Assembly: GCA_020696885.1 (NCBI GenBank)
Contig: JAJFMS010000342.1
Span: 1-5,169 of the forward strand
From: Armatimonadota bacterium
GTDB lineage: Bacteria > Armatimonadota > SYMT01
Direction of reading: 5' to 3'
Length of the DNA stretch: 5,169 bases
Made by a program: the position numbers and the translations under genes. Below, in pieces: positions 1 through 5,169 of the stretch; positions within the stretch are counted from its first letter, which is position 1, and every line of letters starts with the position of its first letter. A model generated the notes under the pieces. That model was not told the origin of the DNA. It worked only from the letters and a program-made list of their open reading frames with translations, and searched no databases.

Positions 1-965
1 ACCATCGGCACGATGAGGTTGTTCTCGAGCTGCTGGATCACCAGGAATAGCACCGCCACCCAGAGCCCCAGCATCGGGTCGATGGTCAACGCAATGAGCA
101 CGGGCGGGAGGGCGGAGAGGATCGGGCCGATATTCGGAACCAGCTCCCCGATCCCAGCGATCACGCTGAACAACACGATGGAGGGTACCTGATGGCCGGT
201 CAGCGCGCCCACGCCCCAGAGACCCACCCCGGTCATCGCGCCGACGATGACCCCCAGCTTCAGGGACCCGAAGGCCCAGCTCTTGAGCTGCTCCAGGATC
301 CGGACGAACGCCCGCTCCACCCGCAATTGATGGCTCTGTGGAACCGCGCCGAGTAAGCCGGCCACTAGCGGCGCCGGGTTTCCGAGGGTGAACACCAGCA
401 GCACGAGCAGCAGCAGCAGCGTGAACACTCCTACCACCGCGTTCAGGGTATACCGTCCCACCTTCCCCACCAACTGGGTCAGGAACGGGATCACGCGCTC
501 CGCAAGCTGCTCTGGCGGGGGAAGCTGACCTTCCAGCATAGGGAAGCGTTGGGAAAGGTCTCGATAGTAGCTCTCCAGCCGCGCCTCCTTAGCCGGTAGG
601 TTCTGGAAGAGCACCGCGACCTGGTCAAACAGGGGCGGCACCGCTAACCAACCCACCAGTCCCAACAGCGCCACGATGGCGAATACCACCCCCAGCGCGC
701 CGACGATGCGCGGTACGCCGCGCTGCTCCAGCCGCATCACCACCGGGTTCAGTACGGCGGCCAGGATGAACACCAGCAAGAAGAACAGCAGGAGCGTGGT
801 GAGCGGCCCGGCCATCCGGTGGAGCAGGAAGAGCCCGAACCCGAACAATACGGCGCCCTGGAGTGCGCGCAGCAGCTCGCAATACCCCAAACGGGCGTCG
901 GGACGCGGCTCCTCTCGGGCCGCCCTCACAATCGTACGCCGCTTTGTGGCCCCGGCCTCACTCAT
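1..965 (-). CDS. AI-2E / PerM family transporter, 3' end cut by window edge
   Basis: Polytopic inner-membrane protein of the AI-2E transporter (PerM, formerly UPF0118) family. Members are putative exporters or ion-coupled antiporters, and the substrate cannot be told from sequence. I translated 321 codons from the ATG at 965-963. The protein has a basic soluble N-terminus (about residues 1-30), then hydrophobic segments around 36-50, 55-72 and 85-110. A soluble stretch at about 115-170 is followed by a Leu-rich membrane segment near 185-200 and a C-terminal membrane block. The family signature is clear: GELVPNIGP at 273-281, then a Pro-rich membrane segment, and QQLENN at 311-316 just before the edge. 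Family members are usually about 340-380 residues, so perhaps 20-50 residues are missing. The start is supported by GGAG (minus strand, 973-976) 7 bases upstream. The frame stays open further upstream but has no better ATG. It is divergent from rph; no functional link is evident. Confidence 0.9.
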   Translation of the reverse strand, partial: MSEAGATKRRTIVRAAREEPRPDARLGYCELLRALQGAVLFGFGLFLLHRMAGPLTTLLLFFLLVFILAAVLNPVVMRLEQRGVPRIVGALGVVFAIVALLGLVGWLAVPPLFDQVAVLFQNLPAKEARLESYYRDLSQRFPMLEGQLPPPEQLAERVIPFLTQLVGKVGRYTLNAVVGVFTLLLLLVLLVFTLGNPAPLVAGLLGAVPQSHQLRVERAFVRILEQLKSWAFGSLKLGVIVGAMTGVGLWGVGALTGHQVPSIVLFSVIAGIGELVPNIGPILSALPPVLIALTIDPMLGLWVAVLFLVIQQLENNLIVPM

Positions 966-1142
966 TCTCGCGCTCCGTATCTTGTTCTGCCAAGCACTAC
1001 CAGCCCAGTCGTTGCCGGGTCGGAGAGTTCTCAAACCGAACTCCGGATCGGACAGGGAACCGGTACTCAGTGCGAGAATAGGGAGTTGCACGGCGGGGGC
1101 TGGCTCCCAGACCGCGCGCCAGCTTAGCAGGAAAGGGCTCCC
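966..1142. promoter_or_regulatory. Divergent intergenic region between the transporter and rph
   Basis: These 177 bp must hold the promoters of both flanking genes. On the plus strand, TGCGAGAAT at 1071-1079 looks like an extended -10 (TG-N-GAGAAT, 4 of 6 matches to TATAAT). The only -35-like sequence is CGGACA at 1049-1054, at a long 19-bp spacing. If used, the rph leader would be about 55 bases. The rph ribosome site AGGAAAGGG (1129-1137) lies 5 bases before its ATG. On the minus strand I found no convincing -35/-10 pair. An imperfect inverted repeat (GGAGAGTTC at 1022-1030 and GAACTCC at 1038-1044, with a 2-base bulge) could be an operator or a weak hairpin. Promoter calls are inference. 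Confidence 0.35.
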
Positions 1143-1886
1143 ATGGCATCGAGACTCGACGGGCGGACACCGTCACAACTGCGGCCCGTGACCATCACGC
1201 GCGGCTTCAACCAGTATGCGGAAGGCTCCTGCTTCATCGAGGTCGGAGAGACGAAGGTGATCTGCACGGCCTCCATCGAGGACAAGGTGCCTCCGTTCCT
1301 CAAGGGCCAGGGCCTCGGCTGGGTGACGGCGGAGTACGCGATGATTCCGCGCGCCAACCGGCAGCGCACCCCGCGGGACGTGGGCAAGCCGGCTAACGGC
1401 CGCACCGTGGAGATCCAGCGCCTCATCGGGCGGTCGCTCCGCTCCATCGTGGACCGCGCGCACCTGGGCGAGCGGACCATCTGGCTGGACTGCGACGTGA
1501 TCCAGGCGGACGGCGGCAGCCGCACGGCCTCCATCACCGGCGCCTACGTGGCGCTGGTGGAAGCACTGGGGAAGCTGAAGCGCGAAGGACAGCTCAAGCG
1601 GTGGCCGCTGCTGGACCAGCTCGGGGCCGTGAGCGTGGGCATCGTGGGCGGGCAGCCGGTGCTGGACCTGAACTACGAAGAGGACTCCGCCGCTGCCGTG
1701 GACATGAACGTGGTGATGACCGGTGACGGGCGCCTGGTGGAGGTGCAGGGCACCGCGGAAGGCGAGCCGTTCACGCGCCAGCAAATGGACCGCCTGATGG
1801 AACTGGCCGGGACCGGGATCACCCAGCTCTTCGGGATGCAGCGGGAGGCGCTGAAGGACCTGATCCAGCTTCCCGAGCGGAAGTGA
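1143..1886 (+). CDS. rph: Ribonuclease PH (tRNA nucleotidyltransferase)
   Basis: Phosphate-dependent 3'-5' exoribonuclease that trims the 3' ends of tRNA precursors and also acts on some structured RNAs. It works in the cytoplasm as a hexameric ring. The protein has 247 residues, close to the family norm of about 240, and is one RNase PH fold throughout. Hallmarks in order: [12 protein letters not shown] (35-46), [14 protein letters not shown] (59-72), the phosphate-binding [12 protein letters not shown] (86-97, with Arg87), [18 protein letters not shown] (117-134), the LDLNYEED block with acidic residues Asp181 and Asp187 spaced as in the family metal site, and [12 protein letters not shown] (199-210). 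No key residue appears lost. The start is set by AGGAAAGGG 5 bases upstream; an N-terminus of about 14 residues before the RPVTITRGF motif is normal. rdgB follows after 12 bp on the same strand, a pairing seen in many bacteria, so co-transcription is likely. Confidence 0.97.
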   Translation: MASRLDGRTPSQLRPVTITRGFNQYAEGSCFIEVGETKVICTASIEDKVPPFLKGQGLGWVTAEYAMIPRANRQRTPRDVGKPANGRTVEIQRLIGRSLRSIVDRAHLGERTIWLDCDVIQADGGSRTASITGAYVALVEALGKLKREGQLKRWPLLDQLGAVSVGIVGGQPVLDLNYEEDSAAAVDMNVVMTGDGRLVEVQGTAEGEPFTRQQMDRLMELAGTGITQLFGMQREALKDLIQLPERK

Positions 1887-1898
1887 GTCTTACCAGCC

Positions 1899-2522
1899 AT
1901 GACCCTTCACACGAACTCGCCGGGAATCCGCACCCTGCTGATCGCCACGAAGAACGCCGGCAAGATCCGGGAGCTGCGTGAGCTACTGCACGACCTGCCC
2001 CTGGAGCTGGTGGGGGCGGACGAGATGCCGGAAGTGGACGAGACCGGCGCCACCTTCGCGGAGAACGCGGAGCTGAAGGCGCGGGCAGCGGCGGCGTGGT
2101 CCGGCGAGTGGTCATTGGCCGACGACTCCGGCCTGGAGGTGGACGCCCTGGGCGGCGCGCCGGGGGTCCACTCGAACCGCTATTGGGGCGACGGCACCAC
2201 GGAGACGGACCGTAACCAGCACCTGTTGAACGACCTCCGCGAGGTAGCCCCGGAGCAGCGGACGGCGCGATACCGGGCGGTGGTGGCGATCGCGTCCCCC
2301 GATGGCCGCATCTGGCTCTTCGAAGGCGCCTGCGAGGGCGTGATCCAGGACGAGCCGCGGGGAGAGAACGGCTTCGGCTACGATCCGCACTTTTACATCC
2401 CGCGCTTCAGCCGCACGATGGCGGAGCTGGACCCGGTGACGAAGAACCGCATCAGCCACCGCGGCGAAGCGTTCCGGGCGGCGCTGCCGCTCCTCCAACG
2501 CTTGGCCGGCGGCGAGGCGTAA
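1899..2522 (+). CDS. rdgB: RdgB/HAM1 family XTP/dITP pyrophosphatase
   Basis: House-cleaning nucleotidase of the Ham1/RdgB family. It hydrolyses non-canonical purine triphosphates (dITP, XTP, ITP) to monophosphate and pyrophosphate, keeping deaminated purines out of DNA and RNA. It is cytoplasmic and normally a homodimer. The 207 residues fit the family (about 190-210). Visible motifs: the phosphate-binding ATKNAGKIRE (16-25), the TFAENAELKA segment (52-61) with its conserved Glu, LADDSGLEVDALGGAPG (73-89) containing the catalytic Asp pair 75/76, GENGFGYDPHF (155-165), and KNRISHRGEAF (182-192) for base recognition. The first 11 residues before TLLIATKN are not conserved. The ribosome site is weak: GGAAGTGAG (1879-1887) overlaps the rph stop, about 11 bases from the ATG, so translational coupling to rph is plausible. 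The gene ends directly against a hairpin-rich repeat region. Confidence 0.97.
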   Translation: MTLHTNSPGIRTLLIATKNAGKIRELRELLHDLPLELVGADEMPEVDETGATFAENAELKARAAAAWSGEWSLADDSGLEVDALGGAPGVHSNRYWGDGTTETDRNQHLLNDLREVAPEQRTARYRAVVAIASPDGRIWLFEGACEGVIQDEPRGENGFGYDPHFYIPRFSRTMAELDPVTKNRISHRGEAFRAALPLLQRLAGGEA

Positions 2523-2526
2523 TGGC

Positions 2527-2580
2527 CCGGGAGGCGTCCCGGCTACACGTAGGCAGCCCGTACAGGCTGGAGCCCCGTTT
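2527..2580 (-). repeat. REP-like unit plus 40-bp repeat, partial copy
   Basis: A perfect 6-bp hairpin, CCGGGA (2527-2532) and TCCCGG (2537-2542) with loop GGCG, starts 4 bases after the rdgB stop codon. CTAC follows directly (2543-2546). Read on the minus strand this is GTAG followed at once by a palindrome, the layout of REP sequences recognised by REP-associated tyrosine transposases (RAYT). The 40 bases at 2541-2580 match 2649-2688 at 36 of 40 positions by eye. This copy lacks the inverted right half present in the second copy, so it looks like a half or decayed element. Confidence 0.6.
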
Positions 2581-2630
2581 GCCGAGATGCCCTGGTCATT
2601 CGCACCCGGGTTGCGGCATCCGGCGGGCCG

Positions 2631-2728
2631 CCCTGGGTTGAACCCCAGGGCTACACGTAGGAACCCCGTACGGGCTGGAGCCCCGTTCACGGGGGTTCCT
2701 ACGTGTAGCGTGGCGGTTCATCGCCACG
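2631..2728. repeat. Symmetrical 98-bp element: inverted pair of REP-like units
   Basis: The outer left unit, read on the minus strand, is GTAG (2654-2651) then CCCTGGG-GTTCAA-CCCAGGG (down to 2631). The outer right unit, on the plus strand, is GTAG (2705-2708) then CGTGGCG-GTTCAT-CGCCACG (to 2728). Both are 24 bases with a GTAG head, a 7-bp stem and a GTTCAW loop, but the stem sequences differ. Between them lies a perfect 18-bp inverted repeat, GCTACACGTAGGAACCCC (2650-2667) and its complement (2692-2709), around a 24-base centre holding the palindrome CCCGTACGGG (2665-2674). Both symmetries share the same centre at 2679.5. The right hairpin is also followed by CTAC (2733-2736). The layout resembles the BIMEs of enterobacteria. 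No RAYT gene is in the window, so the family assignment is inference. Confidence 0.7.
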
Positions 2729-2787
2729 CGGGCTACGGGCGAAAGAGCACTCCCGGACTTGCGAGGCCGCCAACACACCTCGGCCCG

Positions 2788-2808
2788 AACACCCAACACC
2801 CAACACCC
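2788..2808. repeat. Three tandem copies of heptamer AACACCC
   Basis: AACACCC occurs three times without change at 2788-2794, 2795-2801 and 2802-2808, two bases from the TGA of the MEMO gene (minus strand reads GGGTGTT three times). It resembles the short tandem heptamer repeats known from some bacterial intergenic regions. No function can be inferred; variable copy number between strains would be expected if it is a slippage tract. Confidence 0.8.
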
Positions 2809-2810
2809 CC

Positions 2811-4025
2811 TCATGCATACAACGCAAACGCCGCGCACGTGACGGCGTTCTCCATCTCTTCCGTGACTGCCTGGTGATAGCGGAGCTTGCGGGGCTCCAC
2901 ATCGGCGCCGAGGGCGACGAGGGCGGCGTAGATACAGCCGACCGAGCAGATGTTGGTGGGGTTGCGGGTGGCGGCCATGTGGGCGCGGAACCCCTCCGCG
3001 TCGTTGCGCTCCACGTGGGCGAGGGCGACGCCGTCTGACTCCCGGACCTGCTGGAGGTAAGCGTCGTCGAGATCCTGATCGTCGTTGAAGTAGCGGCCCA
3101 CGTGGGAGAGGTCCGCGCTGGAGACCACGAGGGTGGGCTCGGGGTCCTCGCGAATTAACTTGCCGAGCGCCAGTGCGAACTCGCGGAGGTCGACGCCGCC
3201 CTCGTCGCCGGGAGCGGTGCCGCGAGGACCGCTGGGGTCCGGGCAGAGGAACGGCACGATGCGGACGCCGGGGCCCAGCAGGTGGTGGAGCCACACCGTG
3301 TGCAGCTCCACGGAGTGCTCGCGGAGGTGGTCCAGCGGATGCGGCATCAGGTTGCCGCCGCATTCGGCCTGGAGCTTGCCGAGGAACTCGCGGTCCGTGG
3401 GGAGCGCGCCCCAGGGGGTCTGGAAGTCCCGATCCGTGCCGACCACGCTACGGGAGCGGCCGAAGTGGTTGGTGCCCAGCACCACCACGCGGCGGGGCGG
3501 CGCCTGCGCCCGCACGTGCGCATAGCTGTCCCCGTAGCACGGCAGGCCGCGGGGGAAGTCCAGGTGCGGCGAGACGATGCCGGCCAGCCGACCGCGGCTC
3601 GGGGGTGGGCTCGGTGCGGCGGAGAGGATGTCGTCCAGGTAGCCGGGCAGGGCGGCGGCGGGTGCGCCGAAGCCGTCGGCGTCCCGCATCTCGCGGAAGG
3701 GGGCTTCCTGGAACTTCCGGGCCAGTCCGCCGTAGTAACGGTCGAAGCCGGTCCCCTCCAGGAAGCCGGCGCCGTCGAGCTGGTCCAGCAGGCCGTCCAG
3801 GTCCTCGGAGCGGAGCGCCTGCCCGAACCGGCGGGCGAACTCGGCCCGGACCTCGGCGCGCTTCCGGCCGTCCAGCAGCGTGAGCAGGGTAAACTGCTCC
3901 GGGCCGACCACCAGCACGCCGGCCGCGAGCTGGGTGGGGTCGCGCAGGATGATCCGGCCCCGTTCCTGGTCCGGAATCGCTTCCATCGGTCGAAGGCGAG
4001 GATACTCGCGGTCTGTGGCATACAT
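2811..4025 (-). CDS. amrB: MEMO-family protein (AmmeMemoRadiSam system protein B) with N-terminal extra domain
   Basis: 404 residues. The C-terminal part (about 146-404) is a full MEMO domain, the family related to class III extradiol dioxygenases. Conserved blocks: SPHLDF (152-157), GTNHFG (184-189), FQTPWGALPTD (201-211), REHSVELH (235-242), SSADLSHVGRYF (302-313), NPTNICSVGC (355-364) and a C-terminal AAFALYA. By alignment with human MEMO1, His154, His187 and Cys360 match metal ligands His49, His81 and Cys244, and Asp305/His308 match Asp189/His192, so the metal site looks intact. Residues about 20-95 (LLDGRKRAEVRAEFARRFG and following helices) look like a small PqqD-like or winged-helix domain, not part of MEMO itself. 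The usual partners, AMMECR1 and a radical-SAM enzyme, are not adjacent. Reaction unknown; cytoplasmic, with no signal peptide. No clear ribosome site precedes Met1; Met14 (codon at 3986-3984) is an alternative start, also without one. The gene is divergent from hemQ. Confidence 0.9.
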   Translation of the reverse strand: MYATDREYPRLRPMEAIPDQERGRIILRDPTQLAAGVLVVGPEQFTLLTLLDGRKRAEVRAEFARRFGQALRSEDLDGLLDQLDGAGFLEGTGFDRYYGGLARKFQEAPFREMRDADGFGAPAAALPGYLDDILSAAPSPPPSRGRLAGIVSPHLDFPRGLPCYGDSYAHVRAQAPPRRVVVLGTNHFGRSRSVVGTDRDFQTPWGALPTDREFLGKLQAECGGNLMPHPLDHLREHSVELHTVWLHHLLGPGVRIVPFLCPDPSGPRGTAPGDEGGVDLREFALALGKLIREDPEPTLVVSSADLSHVGRYFNDDQDLDDAYLQQVRESDGVALAHVERNDAEGFRAHMAATRNPTNICSVGCIYAALVALGADVEPRKLRYHQAVTEEMENAVTCAAFALYA

Positions 4026-4146
4026 GGCAGCTATAGTCTACCGAACCCCGGACCGAATTCCCGCCCCGGCCAACCGAAAAGTGACATTCGGCGGCGGGCA
4101 ATCGACAATTCACCCAAGACCTGTTTCGCTGGAGAGTCCACGCCCG
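4026..4146. promoter_or_regulatory. Divergent promoter region of MEMO gene and hemQ
   Basis: These 121 bp serve both genes. For hemQ there is a good sigma-70-like pair on the plus strand: GTGACA (4081-4086, 5 of 6 matches to TTGACA), exactly 17 bp, then GACAAT (4104-4109, 4 of 6 matches to TATAAT). Transcription would start near 4116 and give a leader of about 30 bases that includes the ribosome site. For the MEMO gene the minus strand has TAGACT (4040-4035), a possible -10 only 9 bases before the ATG, with no -35. With no visible ribosome site, a leaderless or near-leaderless transcript is possible. No clear operator palindrome was found. Confidence 0.45.
4131..4136 (+). promoter_or_regulatory. 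Ribosome binding site deciding the hemQ start
   Basis: GGAGAG lies 10 bases before the ATG at 4147. It supports that start over in-frame ATGs further left, which would make the protein begin inside the opposing MEMO gene and add a non-conserved Arg/Pro/Ser-rich stretch. Confidence 0.6.
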
Positions 4147-4902
4147 ATGCCTGAAGTACCCGAAACCCTCGAAGGGTGGTATACCCTACACGATTTCCGC
4201 TTGATCGACTGGCCGCGCTGGAAGGCGCTTCCGGCCGCCGAGCGCGCTGCCGCCGTGGAGGAGGCCGCCGAGTTCCTCCGCAACACCGAGGCCGTCACCG
4301 ACGGGCCGGAGGGGGATAGCTCCCTCTACAGCATCGTCGGCCATAAGGCGGACCTGATGTTCCTGCACCTCCGCTCGACCCCGGAGGAGCTGAACGCGCT
4401 GGAGACCGCCTTCGCACGGACCCGGCTGGCGGACTTCACCACCCGTCCTTATTCGTATGTCTCCGTCACGGAGTTGGGGCTCTACGAGGCGCAGGCCCGC
4501 GGCGCCATCGAGAACCCGATGGAAGTGCCGTTCGTGCGGGCACGGCTGAAGTGCCATCCGCCGGCGGACAAGCCGCACATGGTCTTCTACCCGATGAACA
4601 AGCGCCGCGGCGAGCACGAGAACTGGTACATGCTGCCGATGGACGATCGCCGCGGCATGATGCGCAGCCACGGCACCATCGGCCACAAGTACTTCGGCGT
4701 CGTCCAGCAGATGATCACCGGCTCCGTGGGCTTCGACGATTGGGAGTGGGGGGTCACCCTCTTCGCCGCGGACCCGCTGCAGTTCAAGAAGCTGGTCTAC
4801 GAGATGCGCTTCGACGAGGTGAGCGCCCGCTTCGCCGAGTTCGGCCCGTTCTTGCTGGGCAAGCGCATCGGCGCCGAAGAGCTAGCCGGCATCCTGGGGT
4901 GA
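4147..4902 (+). CDS. hemQ: HemQ/ChdC coproheme decarboxylase (chlorite dismutase-like)
   Basis: Peroxide-dependent haem synthase of the chlorite dismutase family. It decarboxylates iron-coproporphyrin III (coproheme) twice to give haem b, the last step of the coproporphyrin-dependent route; it is a cytoplasmic homopentamer in known cases. The 251 residues match Firmicutes HemQ (about 250). The N-terminal half starts with the typical LEGWYTLHDFRLIDW (8-22). The C-terminal half carries YPMNKRR (148-154), ENWYMLP (158-164), RSHGTIGHKY (173-182), TGSVGFDDWEWGVTLFA (191-207) and VYEMRFDEVSARFAEFGPF (217-235). By alignment with S. aureus HemQ, Tyr148 is the catalytic tyrosine, Lys152 the propionate-binding lysine, His175 the proximal haem ligand and Gln188 the distal residue (Gln in Firmicutes type, His in actinobacterial type). 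True chlorite dismutase is excluded by the missing distal Arg and the close HemQ match. The start is chosen from the GGAGAG site and conserved N-terminus. It is preceded by its own likely promoter and followed by an inverted repeat. Confidence 0.95.
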   Translation: MPEVPETLEGWYTLHDFRLIDWPRWKALPAAERAAAVEEAAEFLRNTEAVTDGPEGDSSLYSIVGHKADLMFLHLRSTPEELNALETAFARTRLADFTTRPYSYVSVTELGLYEAQARGAIENPMEVPFVRARLKCHPPADKPHMVFYPMNKRRGEHENWYMLPMDDRRGMMRSHGTIGHKYFGVVQQMITGSVGFDDWEWGVTLFAADPLQFKKLVYEMRFDEVSARFAEFGPFLLGKRIGAEELAGILG

Positions 4903-4921
4903 GGGCTCGCCCTGGTTTGTA

Positions 4922-4983
4922 ACCACAAGGGCACGAAGGAGAGACCATGACCCCTTACCTTTGTGCCTTCGTGCCCTTGTGGT
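4922..4983. repeat. 18-bp perfect inverted repeat of CCTTTGTG-like units
   Basis: ACCACAAGGGCACGAAGG (4922-4939) is exactly complementary to CCTTCGTGCCCTTGTGGT (4966-4983), with a 26-base loop. The right arm, extended leftwards, reads as three degenerate units: CCTTTGTG, CCTTCGTG, CCCTTGTG. The left arm has only two. It begins 20 bases after the hemQ stop, so the hairpin could end or protect the hemQ transcript, but no T-run follows. Similar CTTTGTG-type repeats are common between genes in several large GC-rich bacterial genomes, so a dispersed repeat is the likelier nature. Confidence 0.8.
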
Positions 4984-5106
4984 GAGTATTCCGTGGTGAA
5001 TTCTGCGCCCGGGCTCGGATTATCCGCGCAGGTCTCACCGCCACCAACACAGAACCAGTCCGCACCTCCCGGTCCGTCCCTTCGCGCAGTCCGGGGCCGG
5101 GCGATT

Positions 5107-5162
5107 GCGGCTTGACGGCCTCCCGGCTCCGGCGGCGCCCTGCCCCGGAGTAGCGGCTTGAC
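5107..5162 (+). repeat. Direct repeat GCGGCTTGAC flanking a hairpin
   Basis: GCGGCTTGAC occurs at 5107-5116 and again at 5153-5162. Between them CTCCGG (5127-5132) can pair with CCGGAG (5145-5150) around a 12-base loop. Each copy contains TTGAC, resembling a -35 box. No -10 lies at the right distance from the first, and that of the second would fall beyond the window. A promoter for a gene to the right is possible but cannot be judged. Confidence 0.35.
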
Positions 5163-5169
5163 TGAAGTG

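Larger units (their letters stand above)
2523..2810. other. Repeat-rich convergent intergenic region (rdgB / MEMO gene)
   Basis: These 288 bp separate two convergent genes and contain no gene I can support. Nearly half is inverted or direct repeat, described in separate entries: a partial repeat copy (2527-2580), a symmetrical 98-bp REP-pair-like element (2631-2728) and a heptamer array (2788-2808). Between the two copies, GATGCC (2586-2591) can pair with GGCATC (2615-2620), leaving a 23-base loop. None of the hairpins is followed by a T-run, so classical intrinsic terminators are not evident on either strand. The hairpins may still end or stabilise the converging transcripts. Confidence 0.75.
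4903..5169. other. Intergenic end of window, no supported gene
   Basis: These 267 bp after hemQ hold an 18-bp inverted repeat (4922-4983) and a short direct repeat around a hairpin (5107-5162). I found no RNA gene and no coding frame with recognisable content. The frame open on the minus strand from the right edge to a stop at 4955 would end inside the repeat and matches nothing I know. Confidence 0.6.

Noticed and set aside
676..1191. Plus-strand frame of 171 codons
   Set aside because: It runs antisense to the membrane transporter and into rph; composition is Arg/Ser/Pro-rich as expected of a shadow frame in GC-rich DNA.
2527..2542. Intrinsic terminator for rph-rdgB
   Set aside because: The hairpin is GC-rich and well placed but has no T-run, and it carries the GTAG head of the repeat family, so I list it as a repeat.
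2631..2728. CRISPR repeat or tRNA-like fold
   Set aside because: The units are inverted, not regularly spaced direct repeats with spacers, and there is no acceptor stem, anticodon arm or CCA end.
2587..2877. Plus-strand frame of 96 codons across the intergenic region
   Set aside because: It is made of the repeat element and the heptamer array and runs antisense into the MEMO gene; no ribosome site or conserved content.
3173..3883. Long plus-strand frames antisense to the MEMO gene
   Set aside because: Arg/Gly/Pro-rich shadows with no motif, while the opposite strand carries a complete MEMO domain.
3880..4146. N-terminal extension of hemQ by 89 residues in the same frame
   Set aside because: It would overlap the opposing MEMO gene by about 146 bases, the extension is low-complexity Arg/Pro/Ser with no family similarity, and 4147 has a ribosome site and the conserved HemQ N-terminus.
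4955..5169. Minus-strand frame entering from the right edge, ending ...HHKGTKAQR
   Set aside because: Its C-terminus is simply the CCTTTGTG-type repeat translated, and the rest matches no family I recognise; chance openness is common at this GC content.

Overview
The window is GC-rich, densely coding bacterial chromosome. I can support five protein genes, two divergent promoter regions and two repeat-bearing intergenic stretches. I see no phage, plasmid, CRISPR or transposase gene. The phylum is an inference only. High GC with rph next to rdgB, a Firmicutes-like HemQ and a MEMO-family protein would suit Gemmatimonadota (Longimicrobium-like) or another deep GC-rich phylum. No rRNA or other marker here settles it.

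Layout, left to right. Positions 1-965 (minus) hold an AI-2E/PerM-family membrane transporter cut by the left edge. A 177-bp divergent region follows. Next, 1143-1886 (plus) is RNase PH (rph) and 1899-2522 (plus) is the XTP/dITP pyrophosphatase (rdgB), 12 bp apart and very likely one operon. The 2523-2810 gap, where rdgB and the next gene converge, is packed with hairpins. It holds a symmetrical 98-bp element built like a pair of REP sequences (GTAG head plus hairpin) in inverted orientation, a partial second copy, and a heptanucleotide tandem repeat. Positions 2811-4025 (minus) encode a MEMO-family protein (AmmeMemoRadiSam system protein B) with an extra N-terminal domain. A 121-bp divergent region separates it from 4147-4902 (plus), a HemQ/ChdC coproheme decarboxylase. 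The right end (4903-5169) has no supported gene but carries an 18-bp inverted repeat made of CCTTTGTG-like units, and a short direct repeat around a hairpin.

How the genes fit together. rph and rdgB are a housekeeping pair: one trims tRNA 3' ends and the other sanitises the nucleotide pool. HemQ makes the last step of the coproporphyrin-dependent haem route, so the host probably uses that route. The MEMO protein keeps all metal-site residues known from human MEMO1, a protein linked to iron and copper. Sharing a divergent promoter region with a haem synthase is therefore suggestive but unproven. The most unusual material is the non-coding repeat architecture at 2527-2736.
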